Virus record (IMG/VR): IMGVR_UViG_3300021963_000001
Location: 85,107-149,106 of that record
Origin: a virus
Strand: one strand, 5' to 3'
DNA: 64,000 bases
The notes under the pieces were generated by a model. It had not been told where the DNA came from. It did not search any database and worked only from the letters and a program-made list of their open reading frames with translations. The translations under genes and the position numbers were made by a program. Below are positions 34,117 through 42,487 of the stretch, one piece after another. Position 1 is the first letter of the stretch; every line of letters begins with the position of its first letter.

Positions 34117-34140
34117 AAAAAACACCCCCGCGCAGGGGCA
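34117..34140 (-). terminator. Terminator after large cytosine methyltransferase
   Basis: Short GC stem CCCC-TGCGC-GGGG followed by TGTTTTTT on the minus strand. Confidence 0.7.
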
Positions 34141-34143
34141 AGA

Positions 34144-36468
34144 TCAAAGAACACCTTTCTCTTCGGCGTCAATTCGTTCGCCAATCCAGGACATGCAATT
34201 ACAAGCCATGCTGTTTCCAAGGGCTTTGTATCTCGGGCTGTCGGGAGAATCCTGCTTTTTCTTGTAGGGGATGTTCGTCCAACCGCAAGGAAATCCCTGG
34301 AGCGACTCGCACTCCTCCGGAGTAAGCCTGCGGACAACCATTGAGGGTGGTTTGCTCATGACATTCGGGACATTGTTCCCACCCGTTCCCCATTGCGCTT
34401 CTACGGTTGGGCTAACTCCGACATTGACCCGCACCCCATCTCGCCTAGTGGCGTGATAGGCTACTCCTTGAGTGGCTGCTGCATCTACGGTGTAGCTGGA
34501 GCCGTCATCGTTCCATCCACGACCGTTCTGCTTTTTGTCAATATCCCGTACATCTTGCACAGAAACGGCCATGTGCTTTGGTGGATTGTGTCTTTCGTCC
34601 CACCCATTCAGGCAAGCTGCGACTTCGGTTTCGTTGAAAGTCGGAGCCTCGTCTTTGCTGTGTGGATTGGTTGACTTCACATAAGCGACGGCGGCCGTCG
34701 CACAGCCCGTTTTGCTCCCGCACCCGATTGAGTGGCACTTGCCGTCATCTGATGGAATTGGGTCTTGGGTGGGATGAAACACGGCTACGCCGTGAACGCA
34801 AGCCTGAGTCACCGTGTGGGCTGGATCACCCGGATTGCCAACCCCCACTCCTTGGCGGTTCATCTCATCGTGCTTTTCGGGATCACGACCAGCATTGCGG
34901 AGATCAAGCGGGATTGGTTGACCAATCACATGACTTGGTCTGCTGGGCCTGTCCTCGCCTTCTGCGCGTAAGGTGCCGGAGACATTGTCCTCCATCCAGT
35001 AACCTTGGCCCGACTCTCGCATTGCTACTGATTGTTCGGAAACAGGCAGCATGTATCCGGCGGCTGCATGATCTGCGCTGTTGCTCCAACCACCAGAATT
35101 GGCGCAGGACTTCATCGTTCCGGCCACATCCGGCACTTCGACAGGCTGCATGACAGTAGGCCCGCTGGCATTCACGCTGGAGCCTGGCGTTCCCATCGTC
35201 GCCGCCACATCGCCCGTGATCGCCCCGTTGTAGCAATCCGTCCCCACGGCGTGGAGGACGATAGGCTCGTGACCGTGCATCTCTCTGCGCAAAGTTCCGA
35301 CCGTGCCATCCTGAAGGGTCTGCATGACGGAACCGCCCTGATCCATCAAAACCAAGTTCTCATTCACCGACACGGCAACCAACGGGGTGTTCCGTCCGCT
35401 GGCATTGCTGTTGGTGTTCAGGGTGTTGGCGATGTTGTTCGTCCGCACCTCTCCTACTTGGTTCTGGGCAAAGGCCATGGCCTCCACCACGGCAGCCACC
35501 TGAGCCGTGATTTCTGCCGACTGAGGACTGCGACTGGGATCGTTGGCAGCCGTCAGGGTCGGCGCAACAACCCCAGGAACAAACATGGGGCAGGCACTAT
35601 CAACATGCTGATCCTCCAGCCCCTGCTTGTTTGCAAACGAGGCATTGAGTGAACAACTGACATCAGCTGGCCAGTTCAATTTGCCCTGAAGAACCGCCGG
35701 AAAACGATTCTTTTCCGGCATGGTTTGCCCCTTGGCAAGGACGGCGTCCAAGGTCTGGCTGACCTGGCTACCGTCCCACCAACAACCTACGACTGGGTCT
35801 TGTCCTCGGGATTCTCCTGTTCGCTCGACGCCTCGACTACTGCTAACAAGGCTCGGTGCAACATCTCTGGCAACGCCTTGCCCCGTTTTTCTGCGCGTCG
35901 GAGGATTCCCGCACAAGCTTTCGGACTTAAAAAGTATCTTGGCGGCACTACCCCTCTCTCCAAGACATCCGACAACGAACACACGGCGTCTACGTTGTGG
36001 GACGGCGTGTGGAAACTGTTGTGTTCGGACCCATTGAGCGTCAAGAACCCGGTAGGCGAGGTCATACCCCAGGTCCCCCAACGCCCCGAGGAGGGTTCCA
36101 AAATCCCGTCCTCCGTTTGATGTGAGAACACCGGGGACATTTTCCCAGATGATATATTTAGGTCGGTAACGCCCAGCGATTCCAACATAGTCAAGCATGA
36201 GGCCCCCGCGGGGGTCAGAGAGTCCTTTCCTGAGTCCCGCAACGCTGAAGCTCTGACAAGGCGTGCCGCCGACGAGGACTTCGATCTTTTCATCTGGCCA
36301 CTCTCTCCACTTCGTCATGTCGCCCCAGTTTGGCACCCCAGGGAAATGGTGTTTCAAAACTGCGGCAGGAAACGGCTCAATCTCGGAAAAGGCCACAGGG
36401 GTCCATCCCAGATGATGCCAGGCTCTGCTGGCAGCTTCGATACCGCTACATACGCTCAAGTAACGCAT
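34144..36468 (-). CDS. Large DNA cytosine-C5 methyltransferase
   Basis: Methylates cytosine in DNA. 774 residues from ATG 36468 with AAGGA upstream. Motif IV GGTPCQSFSVAG (Cys71), motif VI WENVPG, motif VIII PQRRRRVFVVG, and C-terminal RRLTPEECESLQGFP...KALGNSM are all intact. Between motif VIII and IX lies an unusually long region (about 470 residues) with many degenerate copies of a V-x-x-T-L/M-x motif, such as VAPTLTA, DVAATMG, VSGTLRA and IANTLNT. This region probably contains the target-recognition elements. Confidence 0.92.
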   Translation of the reverse strand: MRYLSVCSGIEAASRAWHHLGWTPVAFSEIEPFPAAVLKHHFPGVPNWGDMTKWREWPDEKIEVLVGGTPCQSFSVAGLRKGLSDPRGGLMLDYVGIAGRYRPKYIIWENVPGVLTSNGGRDFGTLLGALGDLGYDLAYRVLDAQWVRTQQFPHAVPQRRRRVFVVGCLGERGSAAKILFKSESLCGNPPTRRKTGQGVARDVAPSLVSSSRGVERTGESRGQDPVVGCWWDGSQVSQTLDAVLAKGQTMPEKNRFPAVLQGKLNWPADVSCSLNASFANKQGLEDQHVDSACPMFVPGVVAPTLTAANDPSRSPQSAEITAQVAAVVEAMAFAQNQVGEVRTNNIANTLNTNSNASGRNTPLVAVSVNENLVLMDQGGSVMQTLQDGTVGTLRREMHGHEPIVLHAVGTDCYNGAITGDVAATMGTPGSSVNASGPTVMQPVEVPDVAGTMKSCANSGGWSNSADHAAAGYMLPVSEQSVAMRESGQGYWMEDNVSGTLRAEGEDRPSRPSHVIGQPIPLDLRNAGRDPEKHDEMNRQGVGVGNPGDPAHTVTQACVHGVAVFHPTQDPIPSDDGKCHSIGCGSKTGCATAAVAYVKSTNPHSKDEAPTFNETEVAACLNGWDERHNPPKHMAVSVQDVRDIDKKQNGRGWNDDGSSYTVDAAATQGVAYHATRRDGVRVNVGVSPTVEAQWGTGGNNVPNVMSKPPSMVVRRLTPEECESLQGFPCGWTNIPYKKKQDSPDSPRYKALGNSMACNCMSWIGERIDAEEKGVL

Positions 36469-36686
36469 TATTTTCGATCCTTGATAGGTCCCAAAGTAAA
36501 ATCGACTTCTAGGCCCGAGTTCCTGTGCAGATGTGCCGTGTAGTAATCTACGAACCAACCCGGCACAATTTTCACGGACACAATTCGCCAACCATCGGTT
36601 TCAGCATCAGCAATATTCTTGAACCATCTGCGGATACGGAAATCCTTGATTGTTAATAACTCTGTTCCGGTGGATAGATTGATCAT
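36468..36686 (-). CDS. Small hypothetical protein
   Basis: 72 residues. Stops exactly at the methyltransferase start. Beta-rich; no family recognised. Confidence 0.72.
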   Translation of the reverse strand: MINLSTGTELLTIKDFRIRRWFKNIADAETDGWRIVSVKIVPGWFVDYYTAHLHRNSGLEVDFTLGPIKDRK

Positions 36687-37171
36687 TGCTGGCTCAAAGC
36701 AAAAAGCTGAGCAGTTGTCGTGGAATAGAACCTATCATCCGGCCCGAAGCTGACCCGCTTCCCCTCGTCGGTAATCTGAATGCCATTCAGGGTGATGGAT
36801 TTGTCGGCCTCGTTGGCCGGGTTGGTGATGGCCGAGATGGGAATGGTAAAAGTCTCAAAGGCCCCGTTGACCAACTCAAAACTTTCAAAGCCTTGGAGGG
36901 CACGGATGGAAAGCAAACGCCCCTTGGGTTCGTCGCTGGCCAGAATGGCCTGGACATCCGCAAAAGGCGCCCAGGTTGGCTTGAGGGCCTCGTAAATCAA
37001 CTGTTGCTGCCAAAGATTGTCCCGCTGCCCCATTTCCTTCTTGGCCTCATCAAGACCTCGGGAAACATTGACATACGCATCAGTAATGCGTTGGTGCAGG
37101 GCTGTGTTTTGGGAGATTTGAAGAAGACTGTCTAGGATATCCCGCGCATCTTCAAGAAGTTGATTGGACAT
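36683..37171 (-). CDS. Hypothetical protein
   Basis: 162 residues from ATG 37171. N-terminal coiled coil, then a beta-rich half ending TTTAQLFALSQQ. First gene of an operon behind the sigma70-like promoter at 37213-37241. Confidence 0.75.
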   Translation of the reverse strand: MSNQLLEDARDILDSLLQISQNTALHQRITDAYVNVSRGLDEAKKEMGQRDNLWQQQLIYEALKPTWAPFADVQAILASDEPKGRLLSIRALQGFESFELVNGAFETFTIPISAITNPANEADKSITLNGIQITDEGKRVSFGPDDRFYSTTTAQLFALSQQ

Positions 37172-37212
37172 TATTAACACCCTTAATCTTAAACGATGTA
37201 ATAGACTAATCT

Positions 37213-37241
37213 ATTATATTGCTAAGCAGGGTGTTTGTTAA
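37213..37241 (-). promoter_or_regulatory. Strong sigma70-like promoter with operator-like inverted repeat
   Basis: Minus strand TTAACA, a 17-nt spacer and a perfect TATAAT. An inverted repeat AATAGA-ttag-TCTATT (37200-37215) overlaps the -10 box and could be a repressor site. Only 40-50 nt before the start codon. Confidence 0.75.
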
Positions 37242-37257
37242 GCAAAAAAATCGGAAT

Positions 37258-37725
37258 TTACTCTGGACGAGAAAATAGAATGCCGTCCAAATCCCGCCCA
37301 TACATGTTTCGGACTAGTCGCCCCTGCCAGCCTTTGGCTTGGAAAAAAGCGATACTGTCTGAATCGTGTTCACGCACCTGAGCTAAAAATTTGTTGCTCA
37401 CACTGCGCGTCAGAATCTCTTCAAGCAAGGCAGAGCCAAGCCCGCGGCGACGGAAAAGAGGGTGTACAACCAGTCGCTCGATGGTCGTGCTGGAACGATC
37501 TTTGTTCTTGCTGATCACGGCGTAGCCGCCCACCACCGGCCCCTCGCAAGCCACATAAAACACCGTAGATTTCCGGCGAACTTCAGAGATGAATTTCTGT
37601 TCGTCCCAATAAGATGGGTGGATGATTTCACCGAAATCTGAGTCGATATAGGTCCACGCCCCCCGTTCGACCTCAAGAACATCGGGCAGGTGTCGCTTGA
37701 CCATGTATTCGATGCTGATATCCAT
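37258..37725 (-). CDS. GNAT-family N-acetyltransferase
   Basis: 155 residues from ATG 37725, AGGAG at 8 nt. Acetyl-CoA binding motif A is visible (VVHPLFRRRGLGSALLEEI), with an N-terminal strand DISIEYMVKRHLPDVLEVE. Substrate unknown. Confidence 0.88.
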   Translation of the reverse strand: MDISIEYMVKRHLPDVLEVERGAWTYIDSDFGEIIHPSYWDEQKFISEVRRKSTVFYVACEGPVVGGYAVISKNKDRSSTTIERLVVHPLFRRRGLGSALLEEILTRSVSNKFLAQVREHDSDSIAFFQAKGWQGRLVRNMYGRDLDGILFSRPE

Positions 37726-37841
37726 CAGTTCGACTCCTAGGTGGATCATCAGCATATACCCCAGCATGTTTGGGTGGATCACTCGTCATATATTACCCAG
37801 AATTGATGTAGATAAGTGCTTTAGGCAGCAGCAGTAGCGAT

Positions 37842-38273
37842 TTAGAAAAGGATGGTGAAGCGGTCGTCCAAGATGCCTTCAAGAAGTGGTCGGATTTGAA
37901 CCCAGCGCAAACCACCATGTCCGCAACCGAGTCTGGGCAGGTAAACTTCTTCGATTTTGTTTTCCCAGGCCCAGTGGGCCAAGAATAAAACCGAGCGTTG
38001 AATTAGTCCTAGGTCTGATTTTTCTGAAAAGTGATGCTTAACTGGCACGGAAATAACCTGCAACCAAGCTACAGCGCATGGGACATTCCCGTGATCCCGC
38101 ACATGGTAGCCCCAGGTTCGGTCTAGCCCAGGCCATTTCTCCTTGGCCTCACGAGCTATGCCAGCACCCATGATCAACCGAGGGCCTTTGACCGAATGGG
38201 TAATCACCCCGCTGGTCGGTATGCCCACCCACCCGTGTTTTTGCGCAAAAATATCACCCCTGCGTTCGCGCAT
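37842..38273 (-). CDS. Macro-domain (ADP-ribose binding) protein
   Basis: 143 residues. Typical macro-domain elements: GDIFAQKHGWVGIPTSGVITHSV, KGPRLIMGAGIAREAKEKWPGL, and LPRLGCGHGGLRWVQIRPLLEGIL. Likely binds or hydrolyses ADP-ribose, ADP-ribosylated protein or ADP-ribose phosphate. It could counter ADP-ribosyl-based host defences, which is inference. Transcribed divergently from the cysteine-cluster gene. Confidence 0.88.
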   Translation of the reverse strand: MRERRGDIFAQKHGWVGIPTSGVITHSVKGPRLIMGAGIAREAKEKWPGLDRTWGYHVRDHGNVPCAVAWLQVISVPVKHHFSEKSDLGLIQRSVLFLAHWAWENKIEEVYLPRLGCGHGGLRWVQIRPLLEGILDDRFTILF

Positions 38274-38280
38274 TTGATTC

Positions 38281-38800
38281 TTTTGAATCCTTGTTTCAAT
38301 TTAACTATCAACCCTGATTGCCAGTCTTCACCTTGCAGTTGCTTATCCAAAGACTTTACGCCGACAAGAGAGGCTCTCAGCCTGCTGGGAGACTTCTCCC
38401 GTAGACGCTAGCCGACCGCAGGGAGGCGTTCTTCAAAACCTTGCAACCCTGTTTTGCCATCAATCCTCTGCAAAGACATGAGGACCCCCGGAAAAGAAGA
38501 AAAACAGCGCAGGAAGGAATTCCTTTTTGGCTCCCGGGTCATCCTGTCGGACGATGCTTTTCCCTGGAGACGGAGGATTGCGATTCCCCCTCCCGGCCGT
38601 GAAGTCCTCTGTACCATACCGGGCACTACGCTTACGACAGATTGCTCTGAAGGACCACTACACGACGGTCGGGGTCTTCGACCTACGCCATTGACCGCAG
38701 TCCTGCTGGCGTGACAGCTTGCCCGAGCCTGGTGGGCTATGTACGGAACTTTGTCCTGCATCACTATAACCATGTGGAGTCACGAATGTAAAACCGGAAA
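38281..38800 (+). ncRNA. Candidate large structured RNA in divergent gap (strand uncertain)
   Basis: A 536-nt gap between divergent genes holds many complementary segments and no supported CDS. Examples: ACGCC (38359) with GGCGT (38424); GGGAG-ACTT-CTCCC; CAAAAC/GTTTTG; GACCC/GGGTC around AAGGAATTCCTT; CTGTCG/CGACAG; GGAGG/CCTCC; GGTCG/CGACC; ACGCCA/TGGCGT enclosing GCAG/CTGC. Pairing density is higher than expected from spacer DNA. Both strands would fold, so the direction is a guess. It could instead be leader sequence for one of the divergent genes. Confidence 0.35.
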
Positions 38801-38809
38801 AATGATCTA

Positions 38810-39283
38810 ATGAAAAGAATGAACCTAACTACTGTTCAAGACAAATCTTGCGGCGAATGTGATGTTTGCTGTCGAATCCTTGAGGTTCGCGAATTAGACA
38901 AGCCTGAATACACGGACTGCGCCCACAGGAAAAGAGGGGGTGGTTGCGGTATTTGGACCGACCCATCCCGTCCTTCTGTGTGTGGCAGTTGGAACTGTGC
39001 TTTTTTGTATGGGTGGATTCCTGAACATCTGCGACCGGACAAGAGCGGTGTGATGTTGTATCCGGTTGCGGCCCACCAGACTCCGGCTGGGTTAGCGCAT
39101 TTGGCCGGGCAGGAGGTCTGGGCTGGCGCCCTCGACTCCCCACCCGGCCAGGAACTGTTTCAGAATTTGTCGAAGAAGATGCTGACGGTGGTCCGGCTTT
39201 ACGGCACTCAGATGTTCCGTGCGGCCGGAGCCAATGTCGAGGTCTGGAGGGAACGGGTCACTCAAAATCCTTCCCAGTCTTAG
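38810..39283 (+). CDS. YkgJ-like cysteine-cluster protein (only clear plus-strand gene)
   Basis: 157 residues. Eight Cys in the YkgJ/UPF0153 pattern: C14-x2-C17-x2-C20-C21, C37, C46, C58 and C63, with RPSVCGSWNC. These proteins are thought to bind a metal or Fe-S cluster. Ribosome site weak (GGAAA). It overlaps the neighbouring minus-strand gene by 26 nt, tail to tail. Its orientation is the exception in this window. Confidence 0.8.
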   Translation: MKRMNLTTVQDKSCGECDVCCRILEVRELDKPEYTDCAHRKRGGGCGIWTDPSRPSVCGSWNCAFLYGWIPEHLRPDKSGVMLYPVAAHQTPAGLAHLAGQEVWAGALDSPPGQELFQNLSKKMLTVVRLYGTQMFRAAGANVEVWRERVTQNPSQS

Positions 39284-39608
39284 GATCGACATTCGGGATG
39301 TCAATTTCGTCCAGCTTGATCTGATCCATCACCACCGCAGAGAAGGCTTCCCAGCCTCCTTCTGGCAGCGGCTCCACCGTGTCGGTGTCGGCGTTGTACG
39401 CCTCACCAATCGACTTCACTCTGGGATTGATCGGCTTGCCGACCCATTCCTCGCTAGAACGCCCCGTGAAACAGCATTCAAAGTCTTTCAGTTTCCATGA
39501 AATGTCGCCAGTCATGGTGACCGTGGCGAACCATGTGGTGCCGTTGATCGTGGCTTGGATTTCCTCCAGGTCCCATTCCCAGGTATTCTTTTCCGGTTCC
39601 TCAACCAT
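39258..39608 (-). CDS. Hypothetical protein
   Basis: 116 residues. Beta-rich with an acidic C-terminus; its 3' end overlaps the convergent plus-strand gene. No family recognised. Confidence 0.72.
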   Translation of the reverse strand: MVEEPEKNTWEWDLEEIQATINGTTWFATVTMTGDISWKLKDFECCFTGRSSEEWVGKPINPRVKSIGEAYNADTDTVEPLPEGGWEAFSAVVMDQIKLDEIDIPNVDPKTGKDFE

Positions 39609-39622
39609 CGCTGCCTCCCGTG

Positions 39623-40087
39623 TTAGAATTCACCACGACGACACCTGTTGCACCGCACCAGCCCCTTGGCTAGTCCGCGCACCCCGCACTCCGTGCAGCA
39701 GTTGTCCACCATATCAACATCCCGATGGGGCAGATAACCCCCCTTCAGCCAAGGGAAGGTCTTGTAGTACTCCTCCCGACCGCCCCAGATGCGATACAGC
39801 CGTTCCTGCTGCACGGCGGCCTTGCGCTTGTCCAGATCGGCCTCGCCGCACCGGGAGACAATCTCGGCCATGACGGTGTTCTCGTCGCCGACCGGCCTGG
39901 ATTTGTCGCCGATCTCGCCGTGGTAAACCCGGATCAGGCCGGACTCGTCCTTGCCATCGAACCAGTATCGTCCGGTGTCGCTGGAATACGAACCCGAACT
40001 CGACGGCCCTCCTGGGCTGCTCCGAACTTTCCGCATGAAGCGGATGCCATCGATCATCACACAATCCAAATCTGTCAAGCTTTCCAT
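39623..40087 (-). CDS. Zinc-ribbon-like hypothetical protein
   Basis: 154 residues. C-terminal Cys pairs (CCTECGVRG...RCNRCRRGEF) form a probable zinc ribbon. No family recognised. Confidence 0.72.
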   Translation of the reverse strand: MESLTDLDCVMIDGIRFMRKVRSSPGGPSSSGSYSSDTGRYWFDGKDESGLIRVYHGEIGDKSRPVGDENTVMAEIVSRCGEADLDKRKAAVQQERLYRIWGGREEYYKTFPWLKGGYLPHRDVDMVDNCCTECGVRGLAKGLVRCNRCRRGEF

Positions 40088-40101
40088 CGCAAACCCTCCT
40101 G

Positions 40102-40383
40102 TTAGGACAACTCGTCAAAAACCAGATGCTTTTCTCTTGTCAGCGATTCCCAGTCTTTGTGCCCCTCCTCGTAGAAAATCACCGGGAAGGGAGCGTAGTC
40201 TGGCGAGTCTTTTTCGTTGTAGCCAGGCGCGCCGATTAGTATGTCACATAATTCCTTGCGGATCACCGCCACACCATTCCTAGAGAGGGATGCGGTGAAT
40301 GTCGGGGCGCATTTCCGCATGTTCTCCCACCACAGGTCGGCATTGTTCTCGCAGTCGATCACCACCGCCACATACTTGCTCAT
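40102..40383 (-). CDS. Hypothetical protein
   Basis: 93 residues from ATG 40383, overlapping the preceding stop as ATGA. Begins SKYVAVVIDCENNADLWW. No family recognised. Confidence 0.72.
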   Translation of the reverse strand: MSKYVAVVIDCENNADLWWENMRKCAPTFTASLSRNGVAVIRKELCDILIGAPGYNEKDSPDYAPFPVIFYEEGHKDWESLTREKHLVFDELS

Positions 40384-40697
40384 TTCATTCCCCCCACTAT
40401 TTCCTTGACCACCCCGCGGTTCATTTCCGGTATCTCCTGCTTGTTCCGCACAGCCCTGAAGCTGATGCCTGGTATTCTCAGACATCTTTCGCCTCCTTGG
40501 GGAGGTTTTTCCAGATAGCCTTTTTTCTCAAGTTGCCAAACCCTCTGTGTCACCGCATGTCTTGTTGTCCCAATGATCAGGGCTAGCTCGTCCCGGCTCG
40601 GTTGGTAGCCGTTCTTTTCTGTTAGAGAGATGATCAGCTTCAGAACCTCCTTCTGTTTGTCTGTGATCTCCTCAATCGGCTTTCTTCCTCTTGGCAT
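40380..40697 (-). CDS. LexA-like winged-helix regulator
   Basis: 105 residues. The DNA-binding domain matches LexA's N-terminus (TDKQKEVLKLIISLTEKNGYQPSRDELALIIGTT-RHAV...LEKKGYLEK). There is no C-terminal autoprotease domain. Probably a transcriptional regulator. Confidence 0.82.
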   Translation of the reverse strand: MPRGRKPIEEITDKQKEVLKLIISLTEKNGYQPSRDELALIIGTTRHAVTQRVWQLEKKGYLEKPPQGGERCLRIPGISFRAVRNKQEIPEMNRGVVKEIVGGMK

Positions 40698-40706
40698 TGT
40701 TTCTCC

Positions 40707-40994
40707 TTATGCGATCAGTTCCGGATTGTGCCTTGAAACGCGTCCCCGCTTCCTACCGTTGACAACCATCTGTATGCCTTCCAGCGAACGCCAGTTTGCC
40801 AGGGCCTTCTTCATGGACGCCACGCTGGGGAAAGTAATCGTCAACCTGCCTTCTTTGGCTAGGACAGTAAGATGGGCAAATGAACCGGCCACCTCCAGAA
40901 TAATTTTTCTGGGGTGGCCTTTGGAAACTGTCTGACGGAAATGATCGTAGTGACGAAACACCACGATCTCGCCGTTGTTTTTTACCAGCCTCAT
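40707..40994 (-). CDS. Basic hypothetical protein
   Basis: 95 residues from ATG 40994, GGGAG upstream. Basic C-terminus (NGRKRGRVSRHN). Possibly nucleic-acid binding. Confidence 0.7.
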   Translation of the reverse strand: MRLVKNNGEIVVFRHYDHFRQTVSKGHPRKIILEVAGSFAHLTVLAKEGRLTITFPSVASMKKALANWRSLEGIQMVVNGRKRGRVSRHNPELIA

Positions 40995-41101
40995 CGTTTT
41001 CTCCCGACATACCGTGTGCAACCCCAGGAGATTTCCTCAAGCTCATCGAAGAACGACTTGAAAAAGACTAGTGTAAGGCCGATTGCAAAAGCAATTCCCA
41101 T
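40991..41101 (-). CDS. Tiny membrane protein (36 aa)
   Basis: ATG 41101 overlaps the previous stop as TGATG; AGGGG 9 nt upstream. Hydrophobic start IAFAIGLTLVFFKSFF. Its stop overlaps the next start (ATGA), consistent with an operon. Confidence 0.6.
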   Translation of the reverse strand: MGIAFAIGLTLVFFKSFFDELEEISWGCTRYVGRKR

Positions 41102-41412
41102 CAGCTGTGCCCCTTATCGTTGAGGAATTTGTCAACAGTCTGCACCACATGTTCAAAACATGCGCGAACAATCACATCTTTTTCGTTGTATTCCTCGACG
41201 CTTGCGCCCAGCCAGCTGCGAATAGTTTGTTTCTCCTGGGGGGTGGCCCACTCTGCCACTTCCTCAAAAGTCCTGACCCGTTCATCGACCCAGCCCCATG
41301 TCTCCGGCGACCACTTCGGCGGCCCCTTTGACTCAAGCGATGCGGTGTCGTTGCCGAATCGCTTGAGGATGTCCTGTTCGCACTTCGCAAAAATCTTCAG
41401 TAGTCTGTTCAT
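41101..41412 (-). CDS. Hypothetical protein
   Basis: 103 residues, helical. Overlaps a tiny gene at each end. No family recognised. Confidence 0.72.
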   Translation of the reverse strand: MNRLLKIFAKCEQDILKRFGNDTASLESKGPPKWSPETWGWVDERVRTFEEVAEWATPQEKQTIRSWLGASVEEYNEKDVIVRACFEHVVQTVDKFLNDKGHS

Positions 41413-41495
41413 TGATCACCTCCGTTGTCCCATTCCCAATAAAAAAACAACCATTGCGTGGCCAAAAGACCAGCAATTACCAGAATTTGAACCAT
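41409..41495 (-). CDS. Tiny membrane peptide (28 aa)
   Basis: ATG 41495 has AGGAGG 7 nt upstream; stop overlaps the next start as ATGA. Hydrophobic (VQILVIAGLLATQWLFFYWE). Strong translation signals for so short a peptide. Confidence 0.62.
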   Translation of the reverse strand: MVQILVIAGLLATQWLFFYWEWDNGGDQ

Positions 41496-41506
41496 AACTT
41501 TACCTC

Positions 41507-41653
41507 CTAGTAAGTCAAAGTCCATTGAAACTCAACCGACTCAACCGGACGGGCCTGGTTGTAGGGGTCGAACTTGCTCTTGACGGTCATCGACCGTTGG
41601 CAACAGCAACCAACCACAAAGGCGGCGACAAATACCAAGATCATCTTGATCAT
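41507..41653 (-). CDS. Small lipoprotein (48 aa)
   Basis: ATG 41653 with GGGAGG 7 nt upstream. Signal sequence IKMILVFVAAFVVGC with a lipobox-like VVGC. Short mature domain. Confidence 0.65.
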   Translation of the reverse strand: MIKMILVFVAAFVVGCCCQRSMTVKSKFDPYNQARPVESVEFQWTLTY

Positions 41654-41823
41654 TGCATTTCCTCCCAGATCGTCCCTGCCAGGATGTCCTCGCTGTCCCA
41701 CTCAAGCATTCGCCACGCAACCCGTGTCGCAAATTCCTGCCGTTGTTCATCGGTCATCACCTCGTACATGACCTGCTCGATTGCGACTAGCTTTGCCAGC
41801 AGTTTTGCTTCCATTCCGCTCAT
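41650..41823 (-). CDS. Small hypothetical protein
   Basis: 57 residues from ATG 41823, GGAGG upstream. Helical, with no motif. Its stop overlaps the lipoprotein start. Confidence 0.65.
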   Translation of the reverse strand: MSGMEAKLLAKLVAIEQVMYEVMTDEQRQEFATRVAWRMLEWDSEDILAGTIWEEMQ

Positions 41824-41889
41824 CGTTTCCTCCATGAAAAGACATAACGCCATAGAACAGCTTATTGTTAGGCCACAAAATATGCAAGT

Positions 41890-42213
41890 CTATTTAAAGG
41901 CAAACCATCCTTCCTCCAGAAGCCTAAAGGCCATGTCATATTTTTTGAGTTTCGGAGACTCGCCCGCCCTCATTCTGAGCCAGTCGATGATGTTGCCGCA
42001 GACGATACCCTCATCCGAAGCACCCATCTCCTTGATTGTTTTGCTTTCAGGAGACCACAACTCAAAACGAATCGTCCTAGCCCATGCCTGGTCAGCCAGG
42101 TGTTGGGCGTCCTTTTCGTTGACGAATTCCTTAGCCGTTTCAAAAACAGACTCGGCGGCGATGTCTGCCTGTTCGGATGCAAGGTCGATCCATGTGGTGG
42201 TTGTCTCGTTCAT
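41890..42213 (-). CDS. Hypothetical protein
   Basis: 107 residues from ATG 42213, overlapping the preceding stop as ATGA. Helical; no family recognised. Confidence 0.72.
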   Translation of the reverse strand: MNETTTTWIDLASEQADIAAESVFETAKEFVNEKDAQHLADQAWARTIRFELWSPESKTIKEMGASDEGIVCGNIIDWLRMRAGESPKLKKYDMAFRLLEEGWFAFK

Positions 42214-42485
42214 TCCGTCACCCCTTTCCTCAAGCTTGCAATTAGGAACGCCCTGGCTGCCTCGATGTGTTTGCACCGCCTTTCCCGGAAGGTCGCATCC
42301 GGGCAGTCGCAGCTGTCGTGTTCGCATCCATCGTTGGAGAGGAACACATTGTACTTCGCACGATCATCGTGCAATTTTTCGTACTGAAACCCGCGGCCGT
42401 TCCAGTCAACGGGAAACTCGTGCAGCAGATACCGCCCGCTTCCTCCACGCCCCGGCAAAGAAATCAAGTTCTTTTTCTGAGTCAT
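42210..42485 (-). CDS. SWIM-type zinc-finger protein
   Basis: 91 residues from ATG 42485. C59-x-C61-x9-C71-x-H73 matches the SWIM zinc finger (CxC...CxH). Role unknown; SWIM proteins often bind DNA or partner proteins. Confidence 0.78.
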   Translation of the reverse strand: MTQKKNLISLPGRGGSGRYLLHEFPVDWNGRGFQYEKLHDDRAKYNVFLSNDGCEHDSCDCPDATFRERRCKHIEAARAFLIASLRKGVTE

Positions 42486-42487
42486 GT

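Noticed and set aside
38408-38773. Frames on both strands in the divergent gap
   Set aside because: No ribosome sites, composition unlike neighbours, and they coincide with the paired segments.
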